DNA of 64,000 bases from the NCBI GenBank assembly GCA_023432025.1, contig JAEYVE010000083.1:1-64000 (forward strand), read 5' to 3'. The stretch's first letter is position 1. The number at the start of each line of letters is the position of its first letter. Both the position numbers and the translations under genes were made by a program. This DNA is from Pseudomonadota bacterium (GTDB lineage: Bacteria; Myxococcota_A; Polyangia; Polyangiales; Polyangiaceae). Shown piece after piece: positions 1 through 7,863 of the stretch. The notes beneath the pieces are model-generated. The model worked only from the letters and a program-made list of their open reading frames with translations. It ran no database searches and was not told the DNA's origin.

Positions 1-1
1 C

Positions 2-448
2 ATGGAGCCTCCACCGGGTTATCGGCTCGAGAGCCACGCCAACACGGCCCTCGTCGTCGGCGGTGTGCTCACGTTCTCCGTCGGTTACGTGGTGGGCGTC
101 GGCTACGCCGTTTCGCAGGACTTCGAAGAAGGCACAGGGTGGCTCATGGCGCCCGTCATCGGCCCGTGGCTCGCCGTGGCGCGCCGGAATTTCGATTGCG
201 CCGTGGAAGGTGACAATCCACTCGCCGAAGCCGAGCGCTGCCAACAAGTGACTCAGCGGGAGGCCGCGGCCGTTGGACTCTTGGCGGCGCTGGGGTTGGC
301 TCAAGGGCTGGGCGCTACCTTGGCGCTCATCGGCGTGCTCGATCGCGACAAGCAGTGGGTGCGAGAGGACTTGGGGGGCGTCGAGGTCAGCGTTGACGTC
401 GGCCCGCGGCCAGGTGGCGGCGGGGCCACGCTTTTCGGGCGTTTTTGA
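2..448 (+). CDS. Small membrane protein, probably 5'-truncated by window edge
   Basis: The readable part is 148 residues with two hydrophobic segments, roughly residues 15-35 (ALVVGGVLTFSVGYVVGVGY) and 90-112 (Ala/Leu/Gly-rich), so it is probably an inner-membrane protein with two passes. The first ATG sits at base 2, and the Pro-Pro-Pro-Gly-Tyr start looks like the middle of a longer protein, so the real N-terminus may lie outside the window. A Gly-rich tail ends the protein. I do not recognise a characterised family. Function unknown. Confidence 0.55.
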   Translation: MEPPPGYRLESHANTALVVGGVLTFSVGYVVGVGYAVSQDFEEGTGWLMAPVIGPWLAVARRNFDCAVEGDNPLAEAERCQQVTQREAAAVGLLAALGLAQGLGATLALIGVLDRDKQWVREDLGGVEVSVDVGPRPGGGGATLFGRF

Positions 449-526
449 AAATAGTGCGCACTCGGCCGTGCGCTTCGGTCGATACACCCCTTCGCGAGAC
501 CCCGCCGCTTCCAAAGTCGGGGTAGG

Positions 527-949
527 ATGGAAGCCATGGGCGTCGATGGAATTGGAGGACCGCGCGGGCCGTTCGCACCGCCCGGTGGGGGTACACCAAG
601 CGCTGGTGCGGTGGCGCCGAACAGCGGCGTGCGCGTTCAGAACGAATCCGCGGACGCGGCGCAGGGTGTCGCGCCGCAGGGTGTCGCGCCGCAGGGTGTC
701 GAGGCGGGCGTCGCTGCCGGGGTCGGGGACGTCGGGGGAGCGGGCGCAGCCGAGCTCGAGCGCGCGCGCCTCGCGAGCGGTGAGCTCACGTTCGACCAGT
801 ATCTCGAGCTGCAGATCCAGCACGCTACCAGTCACCTGGAGGGTCAAGCGCCCGCGTCGCTGCTCGACGAAATTCGAGGAGTCCTTCGAGAGGAGCTCAC
901 GAGCGATCCGGTGCTCGCTTCGCTCGCCAGCCGCGTTGCCGCCGACTGA
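527..949 (+). CDS. Hypothetical protein with three QGVAP-type repeats, first gene of a likely trio
   Basis: A 140-residue soluble protein. The first half is low-complexity (Pro, Gly, Ala) and contains three tandem five-residue units (QGVAP, QGVAP, QGVEA) encoded by 15-bp DNA repeats. The second half, from about residue 80, looks like a compact helical domain (FDQYLELQIQHAT, then LLDEIRGVLREELTSDPVLA). No enzyme motif is visible. A second ATG nine bases downstream (536) is an equally possible start. The stop lies only ten bases before the proposed GTG of the next gene, which suggests co-expression. Function unknown. Confidence 0.6.
   Translation: MEAMGVDGIGGPRGPFAPPGGGTPSAGAVAPNSGVRVQNESADAAQGVAPQGVAPQGVEAGVAAGVGDVGGAGAAELERARLASGELTFDQYLELQIQHATSHLEGQAPASLLDEIRGVLREELTSDPVLASLASRVAAD
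661..705 (+). repeat. 15-bp tandem repeat, three copies
   Basis: The unit gcagggtgtcgcgcc occurs at 661-675 and 676-690, and a variant ending in gaggc at 691-705. It lies in frame in the small gene at 527-949 and encodes the QGVAP units, so copy-number changes would keep the reading frame. Confidence 0.9.
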
Positions 950-959
950 GCCGAGGTTC

Positions 960-3164
960 GTGGCGCCTTCGGTTTGGAAAGAGCTGTCTACCCTGCCCTC
1001 GGGGGACAAGTTGGTGGATCGCTACGGGCGCGTCACAGCGCGCTGGGCCGACGCGATGCGCGTCGCGGCCACGCCCACTTGGGTGCTCGACCGCAAAGGG
1101 TTTCGTGCTGAGCTCGCGCGTGAGCTGCCACCGGCCCACGACGTGATCGACGTGGCGGGCGACCGAGCGACCGAGCGACGCGCGTCGCGCGCGGCTCGCG
1201 CTTACGAGCGTACGCTGGGCGCGGCACGCGAGCTGTCCCTCCCGGAGTGGGGCAACGCTCGGCGGCTGCTCGTCTGGACGAGCCCTGTCATTCGTCCTCG
1301 GGGCGTCGAGCTGCCGCTCCTCGTCCAGTCGCTGGAGGTCACGGCCTCCGCCGAGGCGGTGCGTGAGGCCATCGGGCGTTTGTGGGCCGTCGTGTATTTC
1401 GACGAGTGCCTGCGCACGGTGAGAACGCTCGGGCTGCGCCGCGTGGAGTTGGCGACGGGGCTCTCCGTGCTCGAAGGAGACGGCGTGAGCCCAGCGCCCA
1501 AGGCGGCGCGGGAGGTCTTCGCGGTCGCTGAGCCGGTGCGCGCCGTCGCGCCGCTTCCAGGGCGCTTCGACACGCAGGGAGCCGAAGGGGCGTTCTCGTT
1601 GTCCCTCGGCGCGGCGGACGCGGCGGCGTTCGGTCGAGCGCTCGGCGCGCGCTTTCGACGCGTGCCGGCGGAGCTCGCGCACCGGGGACCCGGGCGCTGG
1701 GAGCTGGACGTGCAAAAGCTCGCGCACTTCGTCCAGACGCGCTCTCGCGGCGAGCGGCGTGCGCTCGAGTGTCTCTTGGGGGAAAGCGAAGGCCTCGGAG
1801 GTTTGTCCGGCCCCGTCCCGGAGGCGTCGCGTTGGGCGCTCAGCCGCACGGTGGGTCGAGAGGTGTTTCGTCAGAGCACGCTCGCCGATCGAGTCCAGGC
1901 GTTCGAGCGGCGGGTCACGGACGCGGTCGCTGCGCTCACCGAGTTGGACCTCGCGGTACTTCCGGACGATGGTCTCAAGCGCACGCTCGAGGACGCTGCG
2001 CGTCTTTGGAGAGAAAGCGCGGAGCTGGGGGCCGAGGCGCTGCTTTCGTCGGAGCTGCTCGTGGCGAGCAGCGAGGAGCTGGATCCAGAAGGTGGCCTCC
2101 GCGTGGACGCAGGACACGAGGGCCTCGCTTGGCTTGGGTATTTGTCGGCTTGGCAAGAGCGGCTCGAGGTCGTGCGCCACGACGCCGGCTGCCGTGAGGC
2201 GCTCCTCGGCGGCGTGCCGCTTCCGGAAGGCGCCGGTCGACGTGCGCTCTTGGAGGCGGAGAGACACTACGCGTCGTGGGCGCCGAGCTTGCTTGCGCCG
2301 GGTGTGGAGTCGCCGGGTGGGGCGCGAGCGGAGCCGAGCGCGTGGGTGCGCAGCTTGGCGCTGCTCGGGCTTCGGCGGGGCCGGAGCGTGTCTCTTGCTT
2401 GTCGGGAAGCGCGCTTCGAGGCAGATCGTCAGCTCGCGCTGAACGAGGAGGCCCACGGCTCGTTGCTCGCGTTGTCGCTTTCGGCCGTGCGCAGCTTGAC
2501 TCGGGACGCGGTGGCGCTGCGTGAGCAAGTTCGCGTGGGACGCTTGCGGCTCTTCGGGCTTCTCTCGCGTATCACGCTGGATGTCGACCGGCGTCTTCGA
2601 CGCATCGAGCCGTCGCTTCCGGTGGGCGGCGCCTTCGATTGCACGTTCGTGGAGCTCGTCGACGCCGTGGATCTGCGGGGCACGAGCTTGGTGGCGCGAG
2701 TGCTTTGGCGCCGCGCGGAGCGCGAGCGGCAGGTCGAGAGACACCTGCCGTGGTGGTCGGCGCTAGCCTCGGAGCCGCGCCCGGAAGAGGGCGGCGCCGT
2801 GACGCAAAGCGCGAGCCCGCTCAGTTTGGGTGAGGTGAGTGGGCCTGCGCTCGTGGCGCCCTGGGACGGGGCGAACGAAGTGCCGCGCGAGCCCGTGCTC
2901 GTGGTTCGGGCGTTTTCGGCGGCGTTGCTCCTGGCGCTTCCCTATGTGCGAGGCTTCGTGGTCGAGCGAGGTGCGCGCTCGGACTCCTTCGCGGTCGTGG
3001 CGCGCGCGCTCGGTGTGCCGGGCCTGTCCATTCACGAGGCGCCACGAAACACACCGACTCTTGCCGTGGACGCGTGTCGTGTGATGCTTCGCGCGGGGAG
3101 CCGCGGCGCCAGCGTGCGTTGGCAAGTGAGAGACGCGCCGCCTCGAGGAGATCAGAGCCCATGA
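960..3164 (+). CDS. PEP synthase/PPDK-like protein lacking the phosphohistidine (probable pseudoenzyme)
   Basis: A 734-residue protein from the GTG at 960, placed just after the upstream stop with a GAGG in front; a TTG/GTG pair at 1011/1014 is an alternative start. Two stretches resemble phosphoenolpyruvate-utilising enzymes. Around residues 100-165 (LLVWTSP, then AVREAIGRLWAVVYF) it looks like the ATP-grasp nucleotide domain. Residues about 650-725 resemble the mobile phosphohistidine domain: GARSDSFAVVARALGVP aligns with GGRTCHAAIIARELGIP of PEP synthase. The catalytic His position is Ser676, and the usual VRSS motif of the ATP domain is also altered. Phosphotransfer by the normal mechanism is therefore unlikely, and a structural or regulatory role is inferred. 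The stop overlaps the next ATG (ATGA), so the downstream lipoprotein is probably translationally coupled. Confidence 0.6.
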   Translation: MAPSVWKELSTLPSGDKLVDRYGRVTARWADAMRVAATPTWVLDRKGFRAELARELPPAHDVIDVAGDRATERRASRAARAYERTLGAARELSLPEWGNARRLLVWTSPVIRPRGVELPLLVQSLEVTASAEAVREAIGRLWAVVYFDECLRTVRTLGLRRVELATGLSVLEGDGVSPAPKAAREVFAVAEPVRAVAPLPGRFDTQGAEGAFSLSLGAADAAAFGRALGARFRRVPAELAHRGPGRWELDVQKLAHFVQTRSRGERRALECLLGESEGLGGLSGPVPEASRWALSRTVGREVFRQSTLADRVQAFERRVTDAVAALTELDLAVLPDDGLKRTLEDAARLWRESAELGAEALLSSELLVASSEELDPEGGLRVDAGHEGLAWLGYLSAWQERLEVVRHDAGCREALLGGVPLPEGAGRRALLEAERHYASWAPSLLAPGVESPGGARAEPSAWVRSLALLGLRRGRSVSLACREARFEADRQLALNEEAHGSLLALSLSAVRSLTRDAVALREQVRVGRLRLFGLLSRITLDVDRRLRRIEPSLPVGGAFDCTFVELVDAVDLRGTSLVARVLWRRAERERQVERHLPWWSALASEPRPEEGGAVTQSASPLSLGEVSGPALVAPWDGANEVPREPVLVVRAFSAALLLALPYVRGFVVERGARSDSFAVVARALGVPGLSIHEAPRNTPTLAVDACRVMLRAGSRGASVRWQVRDAPPRGDQSP

Positions 3165-3811
3165 CCCAAAAACGATCCGGCCGGTCCGCGGCGGGAGTGC
3201 TTCTTGTCGGCGTGTTCGGGGCGGTGCTCGCCGGCTGCGCCGCCAGCTCCTCCTCGCCTCCGGACAGTCTGCCAGTGGTGAGCATTCCTCTCGAGCCGCC
3301 TCCGCCGCCGCCCGAGGACGACGTAGCACGCCCCGCTCCGACGTCTGCCCCAGCGCCGTCCCCCCCGCCTCAGCTACCCGATCCGCCGGCGTTGTCGTCG
3401 ACCGAGCAGGTGGAGCTGGAGCTCGTCTACGAGCGGGGTGTGGTGACGGTGCGTTCGGCGACTCCGCGCACCTTTCCGCAGCCGGTCGCCACTGCGCGGC
3501 GCTTGGGTCGCTTTGCCGTGGAGCTGTGGGTGGGAGAGGAGCTCCTCGAGCGGGTGCGCTTCGATTTTCCTTTGCTGGGCGCGTTCAGGGAGGGTCAGGA
3601 CCTGGATGATGGCTTGGTCACCTCTCGAAAGGTCTTGATTCCGACCGTGGAGCGAGCGCGGAAAGCGGTCCTGGTCGATCGCTCGACGGGCAAAAAACAG
3701 GAGCTGCCGTGGCCTCTCGCGCCCTCGCCGGCCCCCAGCGCAAAGGCGACCGAGGGCAGCTCGCCGGTCCGTCCCACACCCGTCCCTACTCCTGGGCCAA
3801 CCCAGGAATAG
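3161..3811 (+). CDS. Proline-rich lipoprotein
   Basis: A 216-residue secreted lipoprotein. The start ATG overlaps the previous stop and has a GAGGAG ten bases upstream. The signal peptide (basic QKRSGRS, then AAGVLLVGVFGAVLAGC) ends in a clear LAGC lipobox with Cys near residue 24. A Ser/Pro-rich linker follows, then a small folded region around residues 80-175 rich in Val, Leu and Glu, then a Pro/Thr-rich tail. No enzyme motif is seen. It is coupled to the PEP-synthase-like gene, so the two products may act in one pathway. Function unknown. Confidence 0.7.
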   Translation: MTQKRSGRSAAGVLLVGVFGAVLAGCAASSSSPPDSLPVVSIPLEPPPPPPEDDVARPAPTSAPAPSPPPQLPDPPALSSTEQVELELVYERGVVTVRSATPRTFPQPVATARRLGRFAVELWVGEELLERVRFDFPLLGAFREGQDLDDGLVTSRKVLIPTVERARKAVLVDRSTGKKQELPWPLAPSPAPSAKATEGSSPVRPTPVPTPGPTQE

Positions 3812-3873
3812 GAGTGAGATGAGCGGCAGACCCCGCTTGGACGAGCCGTGTTCTGCGATACGCTCACCCCGAG

Positions 3874-5640
3874 ATGAATTGCGAGCATTGCGGGCACAGT
3901 AACCTCGAAGATGCGCGCTTCTGCGCTTCCTGCGGAGCCATGATGCCCCAGAGCTCGGAAGCCGAGCACCCTTGGGTGGGACGCATCGTGGGCGGTCGCT
4001 TTCGTGTGACGCGCGTGCTCGGTGAGGGCGGCATGGGCGTCGTCTACGAGGGCGAGCAGCACATGGGCTCGACCGTGCGCAAGGTCGCCATCAAAACGTT
4101 GCACCCGCACCTCTCGAAAGATCCGTCGGTGCTCGCGCGCTTCCACCGCGAGTGCGGCACCGTTGCGCAGCTCGAGCACGTCAACACCATCAAGGTCTAC
4201 GACTTCGGCGCGGAAGCGGACGGCACGCTCTACATCGCGATGGAGTTCGTGTCGGGCGTTTCGCTCGAGAAGGTGATCGAACAAGATACGGCGCTCTCGC
4301 CGGAGCGCACCGTGGCCATCATGCGCCAGGTGTGCGGCGCCCTCGACGAAGCGCACGCGCTCGGCATCATTCACCGTGATCTGAAGCCCGAGAACGTGGT
4401 GCTCACGGAGCGCCTCGGACAAAAGGACTTCGTGAAGGTGCTGGATTTCGGCATCGCATCGCGCTCCGAGTCCGCAGACGCCGCGAAGGAGTAGAAGCTC
4501 ACGCAGCAAGGCATGGTGCTCGGAACGCCGCCGTACATGAGCCCCGAACAGTTCACGGGGCAGGCGCTCGATCGCAGGAGCGACGTGTATTCGCTCGGCA
4601 TCATGGCGTACCAAATGCTGACGGGACGTTTGCCCTTCAGCGCGCAAACGCCGTGGCAGTGGGCCACCGAGCACATGACGGCGCAGCCGTTTCCCTTGGA
4701 ACAAATTCCGCAAGCGTCGGCGGTGTCTCCGGCCATGCGCGCGGCCGTGATGCGCTCGCTCAGCAAGGAGCCGAGCAAACGTCAGGCGACCGCGGGTGAG
4801 TTCTACGAGGAGCTCGCGGCGGGCGCCGCGACGGACTCCGAGCGTCGTTCGACGGGCACCGAGGCCATGCCGGCGGCGGCCTTCGGCGCGGCACGCACGG
4901 AGGCCATGCCGGCGTCGCCGGCTGCCGCGCCTCTGCGGGTGCAGCCGGCAGCTACGCCCGGCGCCATGGCAGCTCCGGCTCCGCCTCCGCCGGCCCGCTC
5001 ACAAAAGAGCGGCGGCGGAAAAGGCTTGGTGCTCGGCTTGGGCGGCGTGGCGGTGGCGCTCCTGGCCGCCATCGGCTTCGTGTTGACCAATCGCGGTGGT
5101 GGAGACGACGGCCCCACGCTGGCGAGCTCCTCGCTCTTGGGCGCGGAAACTCCGCCGGCGACCGGCGCGGTCAAGCCGGACGTTTCTCCCGAGGAGTTGG
5201 CGGCCCCCACGCCCACGGAAGCCGCGGACACGCCGGCCACCCAGCCCACTACGGCGACCCCGCCCAAGACGTCGGGCACCGCCAGCGGCACTGCGCCCAA
5301 ACCCACGCCCTCGGCGAGCGCGGCGCCCACGCCGAGCGCCACACCCACGACCACCCCGACCACCACTCCCACGACCCCTCCAGCCAGCGGCGGCAGCTGC
5401 GACGCCTGCGTGGCGGCCGTGAAGTCCGGCAACTTGCAGAGCGCGGCAGCTTCTTTGGCCAGCTGCAGCGCCGCTGGGCAGACTGCCTGCAAAACGGAGG
5501 CGCGCCGTGCGGCTCCGGGCCTCGTCAATCAGGCGGTTCAAAGCGGGAATTGCGCTCAAGCGCGGGCCCTGGCGGCTGGCGCGCAGGCGATGGGCGTTTC
5601 GAGCAAGCGTGTGACGGACGCTGTAGCTTCCTGCAAGTAA
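3874..5640 (+). pseudogene. Zinc-ribbon Ser/Thr protein kinase interrupted by an in-frame TAG
   Basis: Read through, this is a 588-codon membrane kinase typical of myxobacteria. Residues 3-20 form a zinc ribbon (CEHCG and CASCG). The kinase domain has the glycine loop GEGGMG (about 50-55), the VAIK lysine (Lys74), HRDLKPEN (167-174) and DFG (191-193). Codon 207, bases 4492-4494, is TAG. The frame resumes at once with KLTQQGMVLGTPPYMSPEQF, the activation segment and C-lobe, then a transmembrane helix (GLVLGLGGVAVALLAAIGF), a Thr/Pro-rich linker and a Cys-containing C-terminal domain. The codon probably was CAG (Gln). The truncated product would lack the activation segment. Re-initiation at the ATG at 4513 would give a C-lobe and membrane fragment with no ATP site. 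A sequencing error or natural suppression cannot be excluded. Confidence 0.85.
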
Positions 5641-5652
5641 CCGTTCAGTTGG

Positions 5653-5680
5653 GGCGGCCCATCATTCCCGAGGGGCCGCC
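5653..5680 (+). terminator. Hairpin after the kinase gene
   Basis: Perfect 8-bp arms GGCGGCCC (5653-5660) and GGGCCGCC (5673-5680) enclose a 12-base loop, starting 12 bases after the kinase stop. There is no T-run, as is common in high-GC genomes, so efficiency is uncertain. Confidence 0.4.
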
Positions 5681-5836
5681 TTGACCACCCTGGACTTGCA
5701 TCGTAGCTGTCCGCCCGCGCTGAATTCAAAACGCAGCGAACTTCTTTCAACCAAGAATTTCGGAGAGCTGGCCTTTTTTAGGGCCAGTCGTTGGGTCGCG
5801 CTGGATTCCAGTGTGTCGAACTGCGACACCTGGAGC

Positions 5837-5866
5837 TTGACGACCCCAGAGGCCTGACTCTAGTGT
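5837..5866 (+). promoter_or_regulatory. Possible sigma70-type promoter
   Basis: TTGACG (5837-5842) and TAGTGT (5861-5866) are separated by 18 bases and lie about 100 bases before the ATG at 5968. The palindrome CTTCCGGAAG just downstream would overlap the expected transcription start. By eye only; the -10 match is weak. Confidence 0.25.
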
Positions 5867-5967
5867 CACACACACCTTCCGGAAGTAGGGCGTGGTTTTC
5901 ACGCCTGCCGGACCCGCTTCGCAGCACCCCACGCAGCAGCTCGACGACTGTCACTAGGACAAGCGCG

Positions 5968-6249
5968 ATGGTGAACCGCATGACATGGCCCGAGCTTTGT
6001 CGCTCGGAGCGTTACAAGGGCTTGTGGGTGGCGCTCGACAACTGTCGTTACGACAGCGTCACGCGACAGCCCATCGAAGGGGACGTCGTGGACGCTGATC
6101 CGGAGCTGTCCGAGCTGTGCGCCCGCATGCGCAGCGCCGGCCGCTGTGCCTGTACGATCCTGTTCTGTCAGGATCACGTCTTCGTTCAGGAACAGGCGCC
6201 TCCTTCCCGCGGTCAGCGCCCGAGCGACACACAGCGCTTGCAGGGTTGA
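5968..6249 (+). CDS. Small DUF5678-like protein
   Basis: A 93-residue protein. The ATG at 5968 is chosen because AGGA stands eight bases upstream; longer in-frame starts lack a ribosome site. The core ERYKGLWVALDNCRYDSV, with a conserved-looking YKGLWVAL, resembles small DUF5678 proteins, in which a short beta-sheet presents a WVAL motif. That assignment is from memory of the family. Several Cys residues (CRSE, CRYD, CARM, CACTILFC) might bind metal or form disulfides. No signal peptide. Function unknown. Confidence 0.5.
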   Translation: MVNRMTWPELCRSERYKGLWVALDNCRYDSVTRQPIEGDVVDADPELSELCARMRSAGRCACTILFCQDHVFVQEQAPPSRGQRPSDTQRLQG

Positions 6250-6286
6250 GGGCGTCCTCCCGAGGGGGCGCCTCCAGGTGACCTTT

Positions 6287-7645
6287 TCAGGTGACCTTGG
6301 GCCGAATGACGGGCTTGCCGTCTTTGATGACGACGTCGAAGTCCACCCGGCGCCCTTGGTGCTGCGCGCGGAGCTTGGCCTCCGTTTCCCTGAGGTTCTG
6401 AGCCAGCTTTTCTAGGCTCACGGCACCAGCCATCTTGGTTTGCTCGCGGGCCGCCTGGTAGCGCTGGTGCAGCTCGCGGAGGCGTGCCTCGTCCAGGCCG
6501 CTCGCGGGTGGCGCTTTGGGCGGTGGGGGCGCGCTGCGGGCGCGTGCCTGGGCCCCCGGGGCGGGCCGGGGAGGAACCGAGCGCGGGCGCACCGGCGGAG
6601 AGCCAGAAGTGGCGGCGGCCTGGGTGGGGGCCGCGGCGTGCGCCGGACTGCTGGGCGGTCCCGGCGGCGGGGTGGGTGCGGCGGTGCGTGGGAGAGGAGG
6701 ACGCTGCGAGGTGGGGGGAACGTCCGCGGAGCTCGAGCGTGGAGAGAGCGGGCCTGGCGGCGAAGCGGCCGATGCGCCGGGACTGCTGACGCGTGGAACG
6801 CTAGCGCCCGGCGGCGAGGCGGTCGAAGCGCTCGAGGGCGCGGCGCCGCTGGGTGGAGCTGGACGAACGCTCGGGGACGGTCGCGGAACGGGAGGCGGGG
6901 GCCGGGAGGCCGGGTCGCGCGCGCCCGCGGCTTTCGGAAGCTCCACCTTGGGTGAGCCGGGAACACGAGACGGCAGCGAGCCGGCCGCTTGTGGCGAGGG
7001 GGAGCTCAAAGCGGCGCTGCGTGGGCTGGGTGATGTCGCGGGACGGGCGCCGCTCGTTCCGAGCTGCGCCAAGAGGCCCCCCTTGCGAGGGCTGGCGAGC
7101 GACTCCGCCGTGCCTTGCGGGCCGCTGTCCGCGGCCGAGCTCGACGAGCCGCCGACGAATGACTCGAGCGCCGCGTCGAGATCGTTCGGATTGTCGGCGA
7201 GGAGACGTAGGTCTTGTTCTAGAGCGCGCTGCGCGCGCTCGGCCGCCTCGGCGCGCGCGTCGGGGGGAGGGGCGGCTTCTGCGCTGGACGCGGAGGCGCG
7301 CGCGGCGTCGAGCGGGCCGAAGGCACGCTCGGCGCGCAGCTTGTGACGCTTGTACGTTCCCTGCTCGATTTCCCGGCAAATGCGGCCCCAGTACTGCTGC
7401 AGCGTGTTGTAACGCTGGACCAACGTCTGCAGCTTGAAGCGCTTCGCGGTGTTCCGAATCTTCTCCTTCCGAAGAAGCCAAAAGCGACGGTCCACGTCCT
7501 TTCGCACCACTTGGGGCTCGATGCGCTCGATCCCCATGAAGTACTGCTCGTAGAGAGCGCGAAGCCGCTCCAAGCGGGTTTCGAGCTCACTGATGGCTAG
7601 ATCGATCTCGTCGGGCGTCACGGAAGGCGAAAGGCAGCGTGGCAA
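6287..7645 (-). CDS. MXAN_5187-type protein with long Pro/Ser/Ala linker
   Basis: A 452-residue protein. Start TTG at 7645 is preferred because GGAG lies nine bases upstream; a GTG at 7621 is the alternative. Residues about 10-100 are helical and basic (ISELETRLERLRALYEQYF, RKEKIRNTAKRFKLQTLVQR). Residues about 120-370 are a disordered Pro/Ala/Ser linker. The C-terminal 65 residues (LRELHQRYQAAREQTKMAG, then VDFDVVIKDGKPVIRPKVT) resemble the domain known from Myxococcus MXAN_5187. That name is recalled, not searched. No catalytic motif; possibly a scaffolding or signalling adaptor. Convergent with the small gene ending at 6249. Confidence 0.6.
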   Translation of the reverse strand: MPRCLSPSVTPDEIDLAISELETRLERLRALYEQYFMGIERIEPQVVRKDVDRRFWLLRKEKIRNTAKRFKLQTLVQRYNTLQQYWGRICREIEQGTYKRHKLRAERAFGPLDAARASASSAEAAPPPDARAEAAERAQRALEQDLRLLADNPNDLDAALESFVGGSSSSAADSGPQGTAESLASPRKGGLLAQLGTSGARPATSPSPRSAALSSPSPQAAGSLPSRVPGSPKVELPKAAGARDPASRPPPPVPRPSPSVRPAPPSGAAPSSASTASPPGASVPRVSSPGASAASPPGPLSPRSSSADVPPTSQRPPLPRTAAPTPPPGPPSSPAHAAAPTQAAATSGSPPVRPRSVPPRPAPGAQARARSAPPPPKAPPASGLDEARLRELHQRYQAAREQTKMAGAVSLEKLAQNLRETEAKLRAQHQGRRVDFDVVIKDGKPVIRPKVT

Positions 7646-7863
7646 CCGCGGGCGCTCCGCGCGTTTACGCCGGCCGGCATGTTAGCACACCACGCGCCGA
7701 GCCTCCCTCGGCCGCCATTTCTTCCGGCGCGCGCGGCTTCGTCGCGGAGCCTGCGAAGGGCCCAGCTGTGGGTCGGCGCTAGAAACGGCAAATTTTGCGT
7801 GCAGCTCCCTGCTTCGCGCCGAGCGAGGACTTTGGTCGAACCTTCTGCGACCATCGCGCCGGC

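Larger units (their letters stand above)
5641..5967. other. Intergenic region between the broken kinase and the small DUF5678-like gene
   Basis: 327 bases without a convincing gene. It holds the hairpin at 5653-5680, a small stem with a T-rich loop at 5768-5787, a possible promoter at 5837-5866 and a perfect 10-bp palindrome CTTCCGGAAG at 5876-5885. The first 130 bases are less GC-rich than the surroundings. Confidence 0.6.

Noticed and set aside
661..705. Short tandem repeats as a CRISPR array
   Set aside because: The units are contiguous, in frame and have no spacers. The other short repeats in the window are likewise not CRISPR-like.
897..2744. A 615-codon open frame on the minus strand opposite the PEP-synthase-like gene
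   Set aside because: It is Arg/His-rich with no fold-like pattern, as expected for the antisense of GC-rich coding DNA; the plus strand has recognisable domains and coupled neighbours.
4492..4494. TAG read as pyrrolysine or as a normal kinase end
   Set aside because: No pyrrolysine system is visible, and the conserved kinase frame continues immediately, so a nonsense change or sequence error is the simpler reading.
5768..5787. CTGGCC/GGCCAG stem with a run of six T
   Set aside because: The T-run lies in the loop and not after the stem, so it does not fit an intrinsic terminator.
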